Shown piece by piece: positions 46,586 to 57,341 of a stretch of 64,000 bases of DNA. The notes under the pieces are model-generated. The model was given only the letters and a program-made list of their open reading frames with translations. It was not told where the DNA came from and did not search any database. A program made the translations under genes and the position numbers. Origin of the DNA: Gentiana macrophylla. Its lineage: Eukaryota; Streptophyta; Magnoliopsida; Gentianales; Gentianaceae. The stretch is taken from positions 49,913,073 through 49,977,072 of the forward strand of contig CM047808.1 of the NCBI GenBank assembly GCA_026214975.1, written 5' to 3'. How positions within the stretch are numbered: the first letter of the stretch is position 1; the number at the start of each line of letters is the position of its first letter.

Positions 46586-47242
46586 GATGATGAAAGTCAG
46601 AAGGCCTTTGAAGAATTGAAAGTGTATTTGGCTGAACTGCCCACCTTAACGGCCCCTCAAGTAGGAGAACCGATGTTCGTCTATTTGGAGGTATATGAAG
46701 AAGCACTGAGTGCGATCGTTTCTGAAAAGCAGAGTGGGCGATGAAATCTTGGTTTTCGCGTCGACAAGGCACTCTATGGACCTGAAGTCAGATACTCGAA
46801 TGCAGAAAAGTTAGCATTAGCATTGGTACATGCCTCGAGGAAATTGAGACCTTACTTCCAGGCACATCTAATTATTGTGATCACTGATCAGCCACTACGA
46901 TAAATTTTAGGACGACCAGAAACCTCAGGCAGGTTAGCAAAGGGGGTTGTCGAACTGGCAGAGTATGACATTGATTTTCCTCCTCGAACTGCCATCAAAG
47001 CACAGGCCCTGGCAGACTTCTTGGCTAAAGGAATGGCCGTTCGTCTAGATGACGATCAGCCAAAACAAGCGGAGGAGAACTGGAATCTGTATGTCGATGG
47101 GGCAGCCAGCAAAGGTGGGGCAGGGGCAGGTCTCCTACTCGTAAGCCTAAAAGGGGAAGAATTTCCCTACGCACTAAGGTTCAGTTTCAAGGCTACTAAT
47201 AACGAAGCTGAATACGAAGCATTGATCACGGGCTTCAGCTAG
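46586..47242 (+). pseudogene. Tat dual RNase H domains
   Basis: The first RNase H has PMFVYLEVYEEALSAIVS at about 46670 and ALYGPEVRYSNAEKLALAL at about 46775, with two stops. The second, plant-type RNase H (from about 47080) reads LYVDGAASKGGAGAGLLL and NNEAEYEALITG and ends at a stop at 47240. The presence of a second RNase H before the integrase is the defining trait of the Tat lineage. Confidence 0.82.
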
Positions 47243-47675
47243 CGAACAAGCATGGGGTGGATAACCTGCAGGTATACAGCGACTCACAGCTCGTTGTAAA
47301 CCATATAAAATGGGAATTTGAGGCTAAGGAAGAGACCATGAAAAGTATTTATCAACAGCTAGAACTCTGCTAGATAAATTCCAACCGGTCCAGTTTGACC
47401 AGATACCCCGCTCTAAGAACAGAAGAGCAGATGCCTTGTCAAAACTGGCCTCAAACTTTGTATCAGAGATGAATGTGCTGGTAGAACTTTTGAAAGAGAG
47501 AAGCTATGAACAACAAGTTGTCCAACTGATCAGACAGGACAGTATGTGGATGGATCCAATCGTGTCATAACTTAAAGATAACGTCTTGCCCCAAGACAAG
47601 ATTCAAACCAAAAAAATAAACTCTTAGCGACTAGATATTCGCTGTTCGAAGAAGTGCTCTATCGCAGGTCGTATA

Positions 47676-48098
47676 TTGCACCACAGGGACGGACCCAGCA
47701 TGAAGGAAAGGGGTGCATGGCCCCCACTCAAATTTCGGTGTGAAATTACTAGTATACCCCTCCAATAATATTAAATCTTTGTGTATGTATATATTTTCGA
47801 ACATTTTTAATAAAATTCTCCTTGTAGCTCAATTGGTATGGTGTCTAAGTATTTACCATGTGGTCAAGAGTTTGAATCTTAGTTGCTCGATATTTATTTA
47901 TCCTTTTTTTGTTTGTTTTTTTATCTACGGTTTGTAATTTATGTTTTATTTTTCCCTTTCTAGTGTTTGATATTTATGTTTTCCCCTTTTTCTTATTAAC
48001 ATTTTTGTGAATTTTCCCAGAAAAATTTTCGCTACCATATATTAGTGAGAATTCGGTCCTCACTGAAAAACATTTCTGGGTCCTTCACTGTTGCACCA
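47676..48098. mobile_element. hAT-type MITE with a tRNA-like segment
   Basis: The element proper is 47684-48090 (407 bp). The ends CAGGGACGGACCCAG and CTGGGTCCTTCACTG form a terminal inverted repeat. The 8-bp target duplication TTGCACCA is perfect (47676-47683, 48091-48098). CAGGG.CGGACCCAG is a familiar hAT end. No transposase. A tRNA-like stretch lies at 47818-47890. Confidence 0.88.
47818..47890 (+). ncRNA. tRNA-like sequence inside the MITE
   Basis: TAGCTCAATTGG (47825-47836) fits the A box of RNA polymerase III promoters with one change, and GAGTTTGAATC (about 47868-47878) resembles the B box. The spacing is about that of a tRNA gene. The acceptor stem does not pair well and no clear anticodon loop is seen, so it is a derived or decayed tRNA, not a working gene. 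Confidence 0.4.
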
Positions 48099-49337
48099 TG
48101 GCTTAGATGCGTAACAAGTGAAGAAGGGAACTATCTTCTCATTGAGATACACTTGGGCATTTGTGGAAAACTGGAAATCATCCTGGAGCCCGGACCTTGA
48201 CAAGGAATTGCAGGTTGTTTGGTTATTATTGGTTGAAAATGTTGAGGGATACTAGGGATTTGGTGGAAATATGTAAATCATGTCGGTGCATGATAACTTG
48301 TCCCATCAGCCGTCCCAAGACATGATTCCGGTGGTATCCCTTTGGCCTTTCGACCAATGGGGGGTAGATCTAGTGGGGCCACTCCCAAGGGCTCCACGCA
48401 ACGTCCGATTCCTGATCGTAGCAGTGGACTATTTCAGCAAATGGGTTGAAGCCGAACCACTGGCTACCATAACAGGAAAGCAGATACAAAAGCCCTTGTG
48501 GAAGAACATAGTATGCTGGTATGGAATACCAAAAACTTTAATTTCAGACAATGGAACTCAATTTGAAGATAGAATGGTGTGCCGAGTTGCACATTAACCA
48601 ACACTTCACCTCAGTGTGGTATCCCCAAGCTAATGGCCAGGTTGAACAGACCAACAGGCAGATCAAGATGGGGCTAAAGAAACGCCTGGAGGAAGAAGGG
48701 GAAGTTGGACCGACCAATTGCCTAATATCTTATGGGCGTACAGAAAAACCCCCAACTCGGCCACTGTAGAAACTTCTTTCAGCCTGGCCTATGGTTGCAA
48801 AGCAGTAATCCCCGCCGAGATCGGCCTATCCTCACCCCGAACAGCGCTCTACTCAGAAGATCGGCAGTTAACCGAGCTCAGACACTCCAAAGACGACTTG
48901 GAAGAAGCTCGGAATGTGGCCTTCATAAGAATGGCGAAGTATAAGCAGCGAATCTCCCTGTACTATAATTCCAGAGTTAAGCACTCCTACTTCAAAGAAG
49001 GTGATCTTGTGCTCAGAAAGAATGAGGTCAGCAAACAACTACCTCAGGGGAAACTCGATCCGAACTGGGAAGGCCCATATAAAGTGGTCAAAGTACATTG
49101 AAAGGGGGCCTATCAACTGGCTGATGCAAGTGGCAGAACTATACCCCACAGCTGGAATGCCTCCAATTTAAGGAAGTTCTATGTCTAGGACAGGTTCCAG
49201 ACTCTATTTTACATACTGTTTATTTTTAAATTTTCAATAAAGATGTATTCAAACATCAGATATTAAATATATGTTTCTTTTGCACATGTGCATTTCTTAT
49301 TATATTTGATAGATCGTAAATGAGCTGCAGGTTTCTC

Positions 49338-49790
49338 AAAAGCTTGCAAAGGACAAGTGCAACGAACTGAAATGCAGGTCGTTTTGAAGTCTGCAGGGTA
49401 GACCAAATTAACTTAACCGCATGTCGGTATCAGAAGCTTGCAAAGGACAAGCGCAATGAACTGAACCGTAGGTCGGTTTGAGCATTTAAATCTGCAGGAT
49501 GAGACAATTAATCGAACCATAGGTCTATATCAGAAGCTTACAAAGGACAAGCATAACGAACTGAACCACATGTCTGTTTCAGAGGAAGTCTGTAGGACAG
49601 ACCCAATTAACTGAACCGCAGGTCGGTATCAGAAGTTTGCAAAGGACAAGCGTAACGAACTAAACCATTGGTCGGTTTCAGAGGAAGTCTGTAGGACAGA
49701 CTCAATGAACTGAGCCGTAGGTCGGTCTCCAAAAAAGTGTGAAATACTCCAAGTCTATGGACAGAGTCACCGAACTGAGCCGCAGGTCAG
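49338..49790 (+). repeat. Degenerate tandem repeat, period 94-100 bp
   Basis: AGCTTGCAAAGGACAAG recurs at 49341, 49435, 49535 and 49634, each followed by GAACTGAACCGCAGGTCGG-type sequence and a second half-unit with GTCTGTAGGACAGAC. More degenerate half-units continue to about 50010. It lies just after the integrase and holds no ORF. Confidence 0.75.
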
Positions 49791-50013
49791 TCTCGGTAGA
49801 AATAGCAAAAAGATGAACTCAAATAAATTGAAATAGGCTGTAAAGCAGACCAAGAAACTTTTGTCGATCCGTGGTAATCTACTGCTCAGACGATCAGCGT
49901 TCAAAGACAATGGGAAATATATAAGCCAGACGATCAAATCTAAAATACTTGGACACTGTGAAATACTCAAACTCTCCAAGTCTGCAGGACAGACGATCAG
50001 CGCTTACACTGGA

Positions 50014-50051
50014 GAACATCATTTGAAAGGCAGACTTTCAAATGAATGTTC
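50014..50051. other. Strong hairpin followed by a G run
   Basis: GAACATCATTTGAAAG and CTTTCAAATGAATGTTC pair over 16 bases with one bulge around a GCAGA loop, followed by TTTAGGGGGGTAAAGGG. It sits between the tandem repeat and the 3' end of the antisense ORF. Possibly a transcript end or a second purine tract. Confidence 0.5.
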
Positions 50052-50263
50052 TTTAGGGGGGTAAAGGGCCTTAGCTGGCCTTAAAACAAAACCTCAAAAC
50101 AAAAAAGCAATGACAAAAACAATGTCAAAAAAATAAATGGCTGAACGCCAAGGAAGGAAGTCTTTACGGAACAAGTTCCTAGAAGGCACAAATAGTCAAA
50201 GCAGAAAGTAAATAGTTTGAAATTATTACAACATTTTCGGAGAAAGCAAAAACAAATTGGTTC

Positions 50264-53144
50264 TAAAAGTCGGCGGAAAAATCTTGGTGCTGGTCTGTAG
50301 GAATGCTAGAGCGTTGAGCCGAAGATGTGTTGTTGTTAAAGATCAAGCGCTTACCAGTTCTCCTAAAAGCTATAGCTGTTAAGGAAGGTGCTACTATATT
50401 TCTTATATCACTTTAACACTCCCCCTCAAGTGTGGCCTATAACAAGGCTAAGCCAACTAGGCAGCCGGAGCAAACTAGGCTCCAATAACAAAGAGGCCCA
50501 ACACATGCATCACGTGCATAATATAAATGGGAGAAATAATAATGTTTATAGCCAGGTTCGAACTCGAGACATCTGGCTCTGCTACCATGTTAAAGATCAA
50601 GCGCTTACCAGTTCTCCTAAAAGCTATAGCTGTTAAGGAAGGCGCTACTATATTTCTTATATCACTTTAACACTCCCCCTCAAGTGTGGGCCTATAACAA
50701 GGCTAAGCCAATTAGGCAGCCGGAGCAAACTATGTTAAAGATCAAGCGCTTACCAGTTCTCCTAAAAGCTATAGCTGTTAAGGAAGGCGCTACTATATTT
50801 CTTATATCACTTTAACACTCCCCCTCAAGTGTGGGCCTATAACAAGGCTAAGCCAACTAGGCAGCCGGGAGCAAACTAGGCTCCAATAACAAAGAGGCCC
50901 AACACATGCATCACGTGCACAATATAAATGGGGGAAATAATAATGTTTATAGCCAGGTTCGAATTCGAGACCTCTGGCTCTGATACAATGTTAAAGATCA
51001 AGCGCTTACCAGTTCTCCTAAAAGCTATAGCTGTTAAGGAAGGTGCTACTATATTTCTTATATCACTTTAACAGTTGTTCTGATGGGTAGCAGGTCTGCG
51101 ACCATATTTCTCAGCCAAGTCCTCACCAGCTTGAAATTCCTTAAGCCTGGCCTGGTACAACTCATTGCTACCCGGCATGAAGAGCCTTCCATGCTGAAGA
51201 TCGGAAATAACGAGCTGAGGGCACTACTCTTTAGCCTGATTAACACCTATGGTGTACCCATGGCTTAGAATTGATCCAAGTAAGACCTTCGTGGGGTGAG
51301 GTTAGCTCTTGTACTCGTGAACAACTTGGGTGATCCGAGCTGGAACCTCGGCCTCTAATCTATCGTGATCAGTATGGAGTTTTGCCAAGGCCTCCTCCTG
51401 CTCCTTCAGCTCGGCTCGCTGAGCCTGCACAACCTTTTCCAGCTCAGCGATCTTAGCATCCTTGGACAAAGACTTGTCTTTGTGCTTGTTGCGGCTGACG
51501 GATAGATCAGCAATTCGCTTCTCCAGGGAGGCCTTTTGGGTGGAGAAGTCATTGAGCCGGTGAAGAACCTTTTTCCCAGCCTTAACGACCTAGAAATAAC
51601 AAAGTTAAGCAAACATGGTTAGTAGGGTTAAAAAAAAAGATGAGTAAAATATAAAGAACTTACAATAGAAGCCAGATCCTTATCTGGCAGTTCCGTTAGG
51701 AACTCAGATGAAGAACCGGAGGTCCTCTCATAGGCCTCCTGGCCAAACCCTGGCCTCTTTTGCCCAGATCGAGAGCGTTTTCGAGCTTGTTCGCCAACAT
51801 CATAGACATCAAGAATGATCAGGCTATCATCCCTCTGTCCAGTCTGCTGTTTGCCAGCAGCCAGGTCACCCGGCCTACAGAAGATCTTCTGTAAGCAGAC
51901 CCTCGGTGTTGACCTCAGGTTTTGCCAGCTCAGGCTCAGGCTCACCATCATCCCTAAGAACCTCCAGATCTTGAAGGGGCTCGTTCGGTTCTGGCACAGC
52001 CTCCTCCTCAAACGCCTGTTCAAAGATGTTAGCAATATCGGTCACTTAAAGGAGAAGAGAGTGTCAGCACTGACAAGAAAGAAAGCAGAAGCTAAAAAGC
52101 ATGCATAAAAAGTTAAAGCGCAAGTAGGTTCTTACAGTTGTTGTACTCCTCCTGAGTAAGCCTCAGATAGGGTTCTGGACCGGAGTCGGATAAGTGAGCA
52201 GCCTCTATCAGTTCGGCAGGCCAATACTCAAAATCTAGAAGAACGTTGGCATTGCCAATGTCATTCGGCAAGCCCTCGCCAACTCATGTGGGACATACAT
52301 CAGATGGGAGCTGTTTGTAGTTCCAGCCGGCCAGTTCAGGGTGTCCATCATGACGGATGAAAAAGAAGTGGTTATTCCATTCGTGAATGGAAGACTTCCC
52401 TTTGGACAATATGGTGATGCCCCTCCGGTGGTCTGTTCGGCGTGGGAAGTAGTACCACCCGTTGTGGTTCCTGACTTTCTTGTGTTGGTAGAACGTCCTA
52501 AATAAATCTACAGAGAACTCGATGTCCATCAGCCTATAGAAGATCGCAAAACCTATGATCGCCCTAACTCCATTGGGAGCGATCTGAGTAGAGCTCAGGT
52601 CGTAATGCCTTAGAATGGCAAGGAAGGCCGGGCAGAATGGGGTCCTCAGACCATAGGTAAAATGCTCCTTGTACACAGTACAATACCCTTCTGAGGGCTG
52701 ATGAGCATACATATGAGCTCCCCCAGGCAGTAGGGGAGCATAATGATTCATATCAATATGATATGTATTACAAATCTCTAGGATGTCATCCTGGGCGATT
52801 TTGGACCTAACACCAAAGCAACATATTGCTGTCCTGGCAATCATGTGGGTTCTAAGACACTGATGCAAAGAAGTAAAGTCAAAAGCTGAGTAATGCCGGG
52901 ATAGGTTAGAAATGGGCTGATCTACAACGATCTGCTCGATATTATAGCGAGAAGCGATTGTGTTTAGGGCAGGAACGTCTATTGGGCCTCCAAATTGGAT
53001 TAAGGGTTGGTTAACCTCAGTTTCAAATTCGGAATGAGACTCAAACTCTTTCTCTATTGAACTACTTGACGCAATATTTGCCCTCATCAACTGGGAAAGA
53101 CAAAGAATAAAGCAGAAGATCTGAGAAAGTAAGGAGAAGAACAA
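50264..53144 (-). pseudogene. Antisense ORF of the Tat element
   Basis: Minus strand, opposite to pol, between integrase and the 3' LTR. The first block (52284-53144, 286 codons) has PFCPAFLAILRHYDL and NGVRAIIGFAIFYRLMDIEF, then WYYFPRR, matching the plant 'putative gypsy type transposon' domain (PF04195-like by memory of pattern). After a stop the frame continues with DFEYWPAELIEAAHLSDSG, a likely spliced or shifted acidic linker, a basic KRSRSGQKRPG segment and a Lys/Glu coiled coil (51600-51300). It ends at about 50264 after the inserted TRIM array. Tat elements such as Grande are known to carry such antisense ORFs; their role is unsettled. Confidence 0.72.
50329..51078 (-). mobile_element. 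Tandem TRIM array with four LTRs
   Basis: The element proper is 50334-51073. Four 85-bp LTRs (50334-50418, 50588-50672, 50733-50817, 50989-51073), each TGTTAAAG to CTTTAACA, alternate with three interiors of 169, 60 and 171 bp. The perfect 5-bp target duplication GTTGT flanks the whole array (50329-50333, 51074-51078). On the minus strand the LTR is followed by TGGTAGCAGAGCC or similar, an initiator tRNA-Met site, and preceded by TTGAGGGGGAG, a purine tract. It encodes nothing. It lies in the 3' part of the Tat antisense ORF. Confidence 0.9.
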
Positions 53145-53443
53145 ATGCTTACTTGATAAATTTAGTCTTGCAGGAGAAAATCTTTAGTTTAATAGCAAGT
53201 GGGAGAAGAGGGAAAGTCTGAAATGAAAGGACAGTTTATAGCCCACTCCAGACGTATAATGACATCAGTTATGAAAAGAAAAGAAACCGCCTCGTATCCC
53301 GTAAAGATAATGATGGCCTATTGAATAGACTACCAGCTGGAAGTCAGAAGATTCAAAACGCGAGATCGGATAATGACCAGCCGAACCGCCAAATAATACA
53401 GATCTGACCGGCTAACAAAGCAAAGTCAGATATGGCGGGCTTA

Positions 53444-54098
53444 TGATGATATCCGAGCCGAGTTACGCCATGTGTCACTCTTAGGTGTGCGTAATAAATG
53501 AGTAGTCCTTAATCTTAGGGCTTTAAGGACCAGGGACCCCAGAAACCGAGCAGAGGGCAGGTCATTGGCCCCTGGTGGGAGATCAGCATCAAATTCCTCA
53601 TCCAACCGCCGCAGGTCGGTCTAGGTCTGGCGAAGAGGAATTGCCCAGTTCGGCCATAGTAGCCTTGGGGGCTAAGCACAGTATGCTCCGCACAACTCGG
53701 CTGATATTCCACATGACAGATGAATAAAGTAAATAAGGAAAGAATCCTTAGTTATGAAGAGTCCAATTTTGACATTAAATATGTACATAATTATCTCTAA
53801 ATAATAGGGGTTAATGCATGTATATCCTTAGGGAATAATAAAAAAATTATAATACTTGCATAGCAAATAATATTGGCGAAAGGCCATATATATAAGTAGC
53901 CTTAAGAAACTACGAAGGAATTGATTCCAATTTGATTATTGGATACGTAGGCAACTCTCAGAAACAACTTGAGAGCTCAGTCTATAAACATAATAAAATA
54001 CGTTCTACTTTACAAAGACTAGGGTTTTTAGGGTTTACGAACTTTATCAGATAAAAGATTGACCCGTAATAATTCTTGGACGATTTGCAGCATCGTTT
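53444..54098 (+). repeat. 3' LTR of the Tat element
   Basis: 655 bp, TGATGATATCCG to CATCGTTT. The final CA of the left copy is TT here. The right target duplication GAGCA follows at 54099. Confidence 0.88.
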
Positions 54099-54103
54099 GA
54101 GCA

Positions 54104-54761
54104 CGTAGCCAAGAACCCTATTAGGGTTATTTCAGGTAGCCTTTTCTGGAATCAATCATATCGCGCGTAACAAGCTTTGTCAAGGTGTCCAACGAATCAT
54201 CTCACCTTAACTGCAAAAGAGTCCATAAACACTCCTTCCCAATGACATTACACCTCGTCCAGGCGTTATCATTGAAAAAACCATAAATTTTAGGCAAAAG
54301 AGAAACTGACCAAAAATTTGAACAAAATCCCATGGAAATCGAAACTCGGGATGGTAAAAAAGAATAAAGATGAAATCTTAAGGGTAGAGGAGACCAACCC
54401 GAATGGGTCTCCACTTCCAATATGAGAGCCGAATCGTTAACCGAGTTAAGAGTTAATCATTTCTTGCTGAGAGGTATTATAAGGATATGGATGAAGAGTT
54501 GAATCTATTCGGAGATGATGGAAATGGGTGGTGGTGTTTGAGGAGAATAAGAGATGGATGAAGGAGAAGCGGAGTTGATTGGATTGATTAAGTATGTAAA
54601 ATTAAAGGACTAATTTGTAATAAAACAATTGCTATGGAAATAGTATAAAAGTGTGGTGTAAAGGTAGTCATGTGGTGTAAATAAATAATGAAAAAATATT
54701 TCAAATTCAGTGTGGTGTAATGGTAGATTTTGTTTTTTGGTATCGTAAAAATGGTAGGGTG
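54104..54761 (-). repeat. Minus-arm segment matching 34438-33780
   Basis: Reverse complement of the plus arm from CGTGCTC (34438) back to the CACCACA-rich left end. No gene. A short conserved frame in both arms (RGVMFIGKEWF in the plus arm near 34260) is too small to identify. It ends in the LINE target duplication. Confidence 0.7.
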
Positions 54762-57333
54762 GATTGATCGTGTGGAATTTAAATATTTTGTTGAATCAAG
54801 TTGGGAAGCAAGGAACGGGAATTTTGGTGAGGTGGTAAGGAATTTCACGTCTAAAGCAATGGATTGGAACCGAAGTCACGTCGATAATATTTTTACAGGA
54901 AAGATAACTGCTTGAGAAGACTGGCTGGCATTCAGAAGGCGAGAGGAATACGAATTTTTACCATATCACTGCCCTTAAAAGACAACAGAGGAAAAATATT
55001 TTGTCCTTGAAAAGATCTGATGGCACTTGCAGTACCGATGCACAGGAGATACATGATATGATGAGAAACTACTTCATTAGCCTTTATGCTAGAGAAGATG
55101 AGCACCATGCCTGCAGATGTAAGTTGCAATTCCCTCCCCTTAGTACTGTTGACCTCCAACACCTTAATTGGCGGCTATGCGAAACATAGATAGAAGACGC
55201 ATGTTTCGAAATGGGGACCTACAAGGCAGCAGAACCTGATGGGCTGCCGCCAATATTTTTTATAAAATGTTGGGGCATCATAGGCAAGTCGATGGTGAAT
55301 TTTGTGACTAGGGCCTTTGAAAAAGCAACTTTCCCTGAAGATATGAATGAGATCTTGATAACAGTACTCTTCCCCAATGTAGATCAACCTAAAAGTTCAG
55401 CTCAATTTCAACCCATAGCTCTAGTGAACGTCATAATCAAGCTCATCACAGAAGTCCTGGGAAACATACTACAAAGTATTATTGGCCGACTTGTTAGTAC
55501 AACACAAAGTGCGTTTATACCAGACAGAGGGAGTTCCGAGAATATTATTCTGGCCCAGGAAGTTATGCATACTTTTTGGAAAAAAAGAAGGGTAAAAAGG
55601 ATTACATGGCAGTGAAAGTAGACCTGGAGAAGGCTTATGATCAGGTCAGTTGGCATTTTTTTAAAAATATCCTACAGGCGATAGGGCTCTCAAACAGGTT
55701 GCAACAACTTCTCATGCATTGTATCACTACGGAAAAATTATTAGTCCTCTGGAACGGATAAAAACTGGAAGCGTTCAGCCCAAGCAAAGGGATTAGGCAG
55801 GGTGACCCCTTAGCCCGTTACCTCTTTGTCCTCTGCATGGAAGTCCTCAGTGAAAGATTAATGCAGCGTTAAATCAGGGGAGATGGAAACTGATCAAGAT
55901 GTCCAACAAAGGCCCACAAATATGTTATATTATCTTTGCAGATGACCTTCTACTTTTAGGGAGGCCACCGAACAACAGGCTGATATAATGGAGGGTGTAT
56001 TAACAGAATTCTACAACTGCTCATGACAGAAAATTAGTGCGTCAAAATCAAGATTTTACACCTCGAGCAATGTGAGTGCCACCATTATTTACAGTATAGG
56101 CCAAAGCTTGAGTATGACATATACTTCCGACCTGGGGAAGTACTGGGGGTGCCATTGATACATGGTAGACTACGTGTAACTCACTTCACCTATCTAGAAG
56201 ACAAAATGAAGCACATGCTGGCATCCTGGAAAGCCGAAGTCCTCTCTAAGGCCGGTAAGCGTATCTTGTTCCATAGCTCTCTTGCCACACAATCATATTA
56301 TGCAATGCAAACTACCTTACTGTCATGCACAACGATAAATAAAATGAAAAAAATTGGTAGAGCCTTTTTTTTGGGGGAATGACGAGAATGGGCTTAAAAT
56401 GCATACTATCTCTTGGGCTAATTTGTGCCAGACGAAGCAGAAGGGTGGGTTGGGATTCCGTAAGCTATATGACATAAACATAGCATTTCTGGGGAAGATG
56501 GTGTGGAACCTAGCCACTCAAAAAGATACCCTATGGGTTCATGCTCTATCTAATAAATATAAAGTGCTATCAACTCGAGCTAAATAGGGCAGCTCAGTAA
56601 CTTGGCGAAGTATTTGTACAGTTTACGCTCAGTTATGCGATGGTTCTGAGAAACTCCTATGTTTGGCGAGCCAATGCTAAAGGCAAATATACAATCGCCT
56701 CGGGGTATGCATCACAAAACAAAACCCAAACTCATGGTGAGGAAAGTGAAAATTTGGAATATTATTTGGCAACAAAAAAGACCCAGCCGAGGTAATTATT
56801 TATTATGGATCATTGCACACGAAGTCTTACTAGTGGATGAATTTTTGTGTGCCAGACATGTAATTGAAGATCGTATTTGCAAGCTGTGTGATGAGGACAA
56901 TGAATCTATTTTACATGTGTTATGAGAATGCACTTGGCCCGCAAGCATTTGGGATATGTGTGTTCTGGAAGAGTGTAGAAATGACTTTTTTGGAGCGAGC
57001 ACCCCGGCCGGTTGGTTGAATATGAATTTAAATGCCGGCAGGGGATCTCCCCTTGCAAGAAATAGTTGGAAAGCTACTTGGAAAAAGACCGTATATGGAA
57101 TTTGCATGTGGCGAAATAAAGTAAAACATGGAAGTGACGGTGTAAGACCTCCAGCATTTGCGTTCTTGGCAAATGTAGTGGAAAGAGCTAGAAATTTACG
57201 CATTGCATGGTGTACATATTGGAACTTTTTTGTTTCAATAACTGAAATTGCGGGCTGCAAAGCATACGGCTCTGTACTTTTTATTCCCTCAGTTGAGGTC
57301 TATTAATAAAAAAGATCCTTCTAATTTTTTTTT
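54762..57333 (+). pseudogene. 5'-truncated L1-type LINE
   Basis: Plus strand, starting in the endonuclease-RT linker. Landmarks are EPDGLPPIFFIKCW at about 55245, QSAFIPDRGSSENIILAQE at about 55510 and AVKVDLEKAYDQVSW at about 55610. They continue with IRQGDPLARYLF (55790), FADDLLL (55940), a thumb region, and a zf-RVT-type C-terminus with NYLLWIIAHEVL, CKLCDEDNESILHVL and WRNKVKHGSD. At least six stops or frameshifts. Flanks read GTAGGGTG on the left (54754-54761) and GTAGAGTG on the right (57334-57341), an imperfect target duplication, and the plus arm has the site once (about 33765). The 3' end lacks a clear A-tail and shows a T-run instead. Confidence 0.85.
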
Positions 57334-57341
57334 GTAGAGTG

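Larger units (their letters stand above)
47250..49186 (+). pseudogene. Tat integrase, interrupted by a MITE
   Basis: The N-terminal zinc-binding part spans about 47380-48280 and is split by the element at 47684-48090. The core has WPFDQWGVDLVGPLP (first Asp, about 48345) and VDYFSKWVEAEP. LISDNGTQF (second Asp) is at about 48545, and after a frame shift YPQANGQVEQTNRQIK (Glu) at about 48620. The C-terminal part (48718-49101) has AYGCKAVIPAEIG and LVLRKNEVSKQ...WEGPYKV. The triad residues survive, but frame breaks at about 48590 and 48720 and the insertion kill it. Confidence 0.85.
40918..54098 (+). mobile_element. Tat-lineage Gypsy retrotransposon, full length
   Basis: A 13.2-kb element with LTRs 40918-41566 and 53444-54098. 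The 5-bp target duplication GAGCA is perfect (40913-40917, 54099-54103), and the plus arm shows the single-copy empty site CCGGAGCACGTAGCC (reverse complement near 34440). Gene order is gag, protease, RT, RNase H, second RNase H, integrase, which is Gypsy. The extra RNase H and the antisense ORF before the 3' LTR are hallmarks of the Tat group (Tat, Retand, Grande type). It has in turn been invaded by a solo LTR, a hAT MITE and a TRIM array. All ORFs contain stops. Confidence 0.92.

Noticed and set aside
47818..47890. A functional tRNA gene
   Set aside because: A and B boxes are recognisable, but the acceptor and anticodon stems do not pair convincingly. It lies within a MITE.
49338..49790. 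CRISPR-like array
   Set aside because: The repeats are diverged, have no unique spacers of regular size, lie in a plant retrotransposon and lack any cas-like gene.
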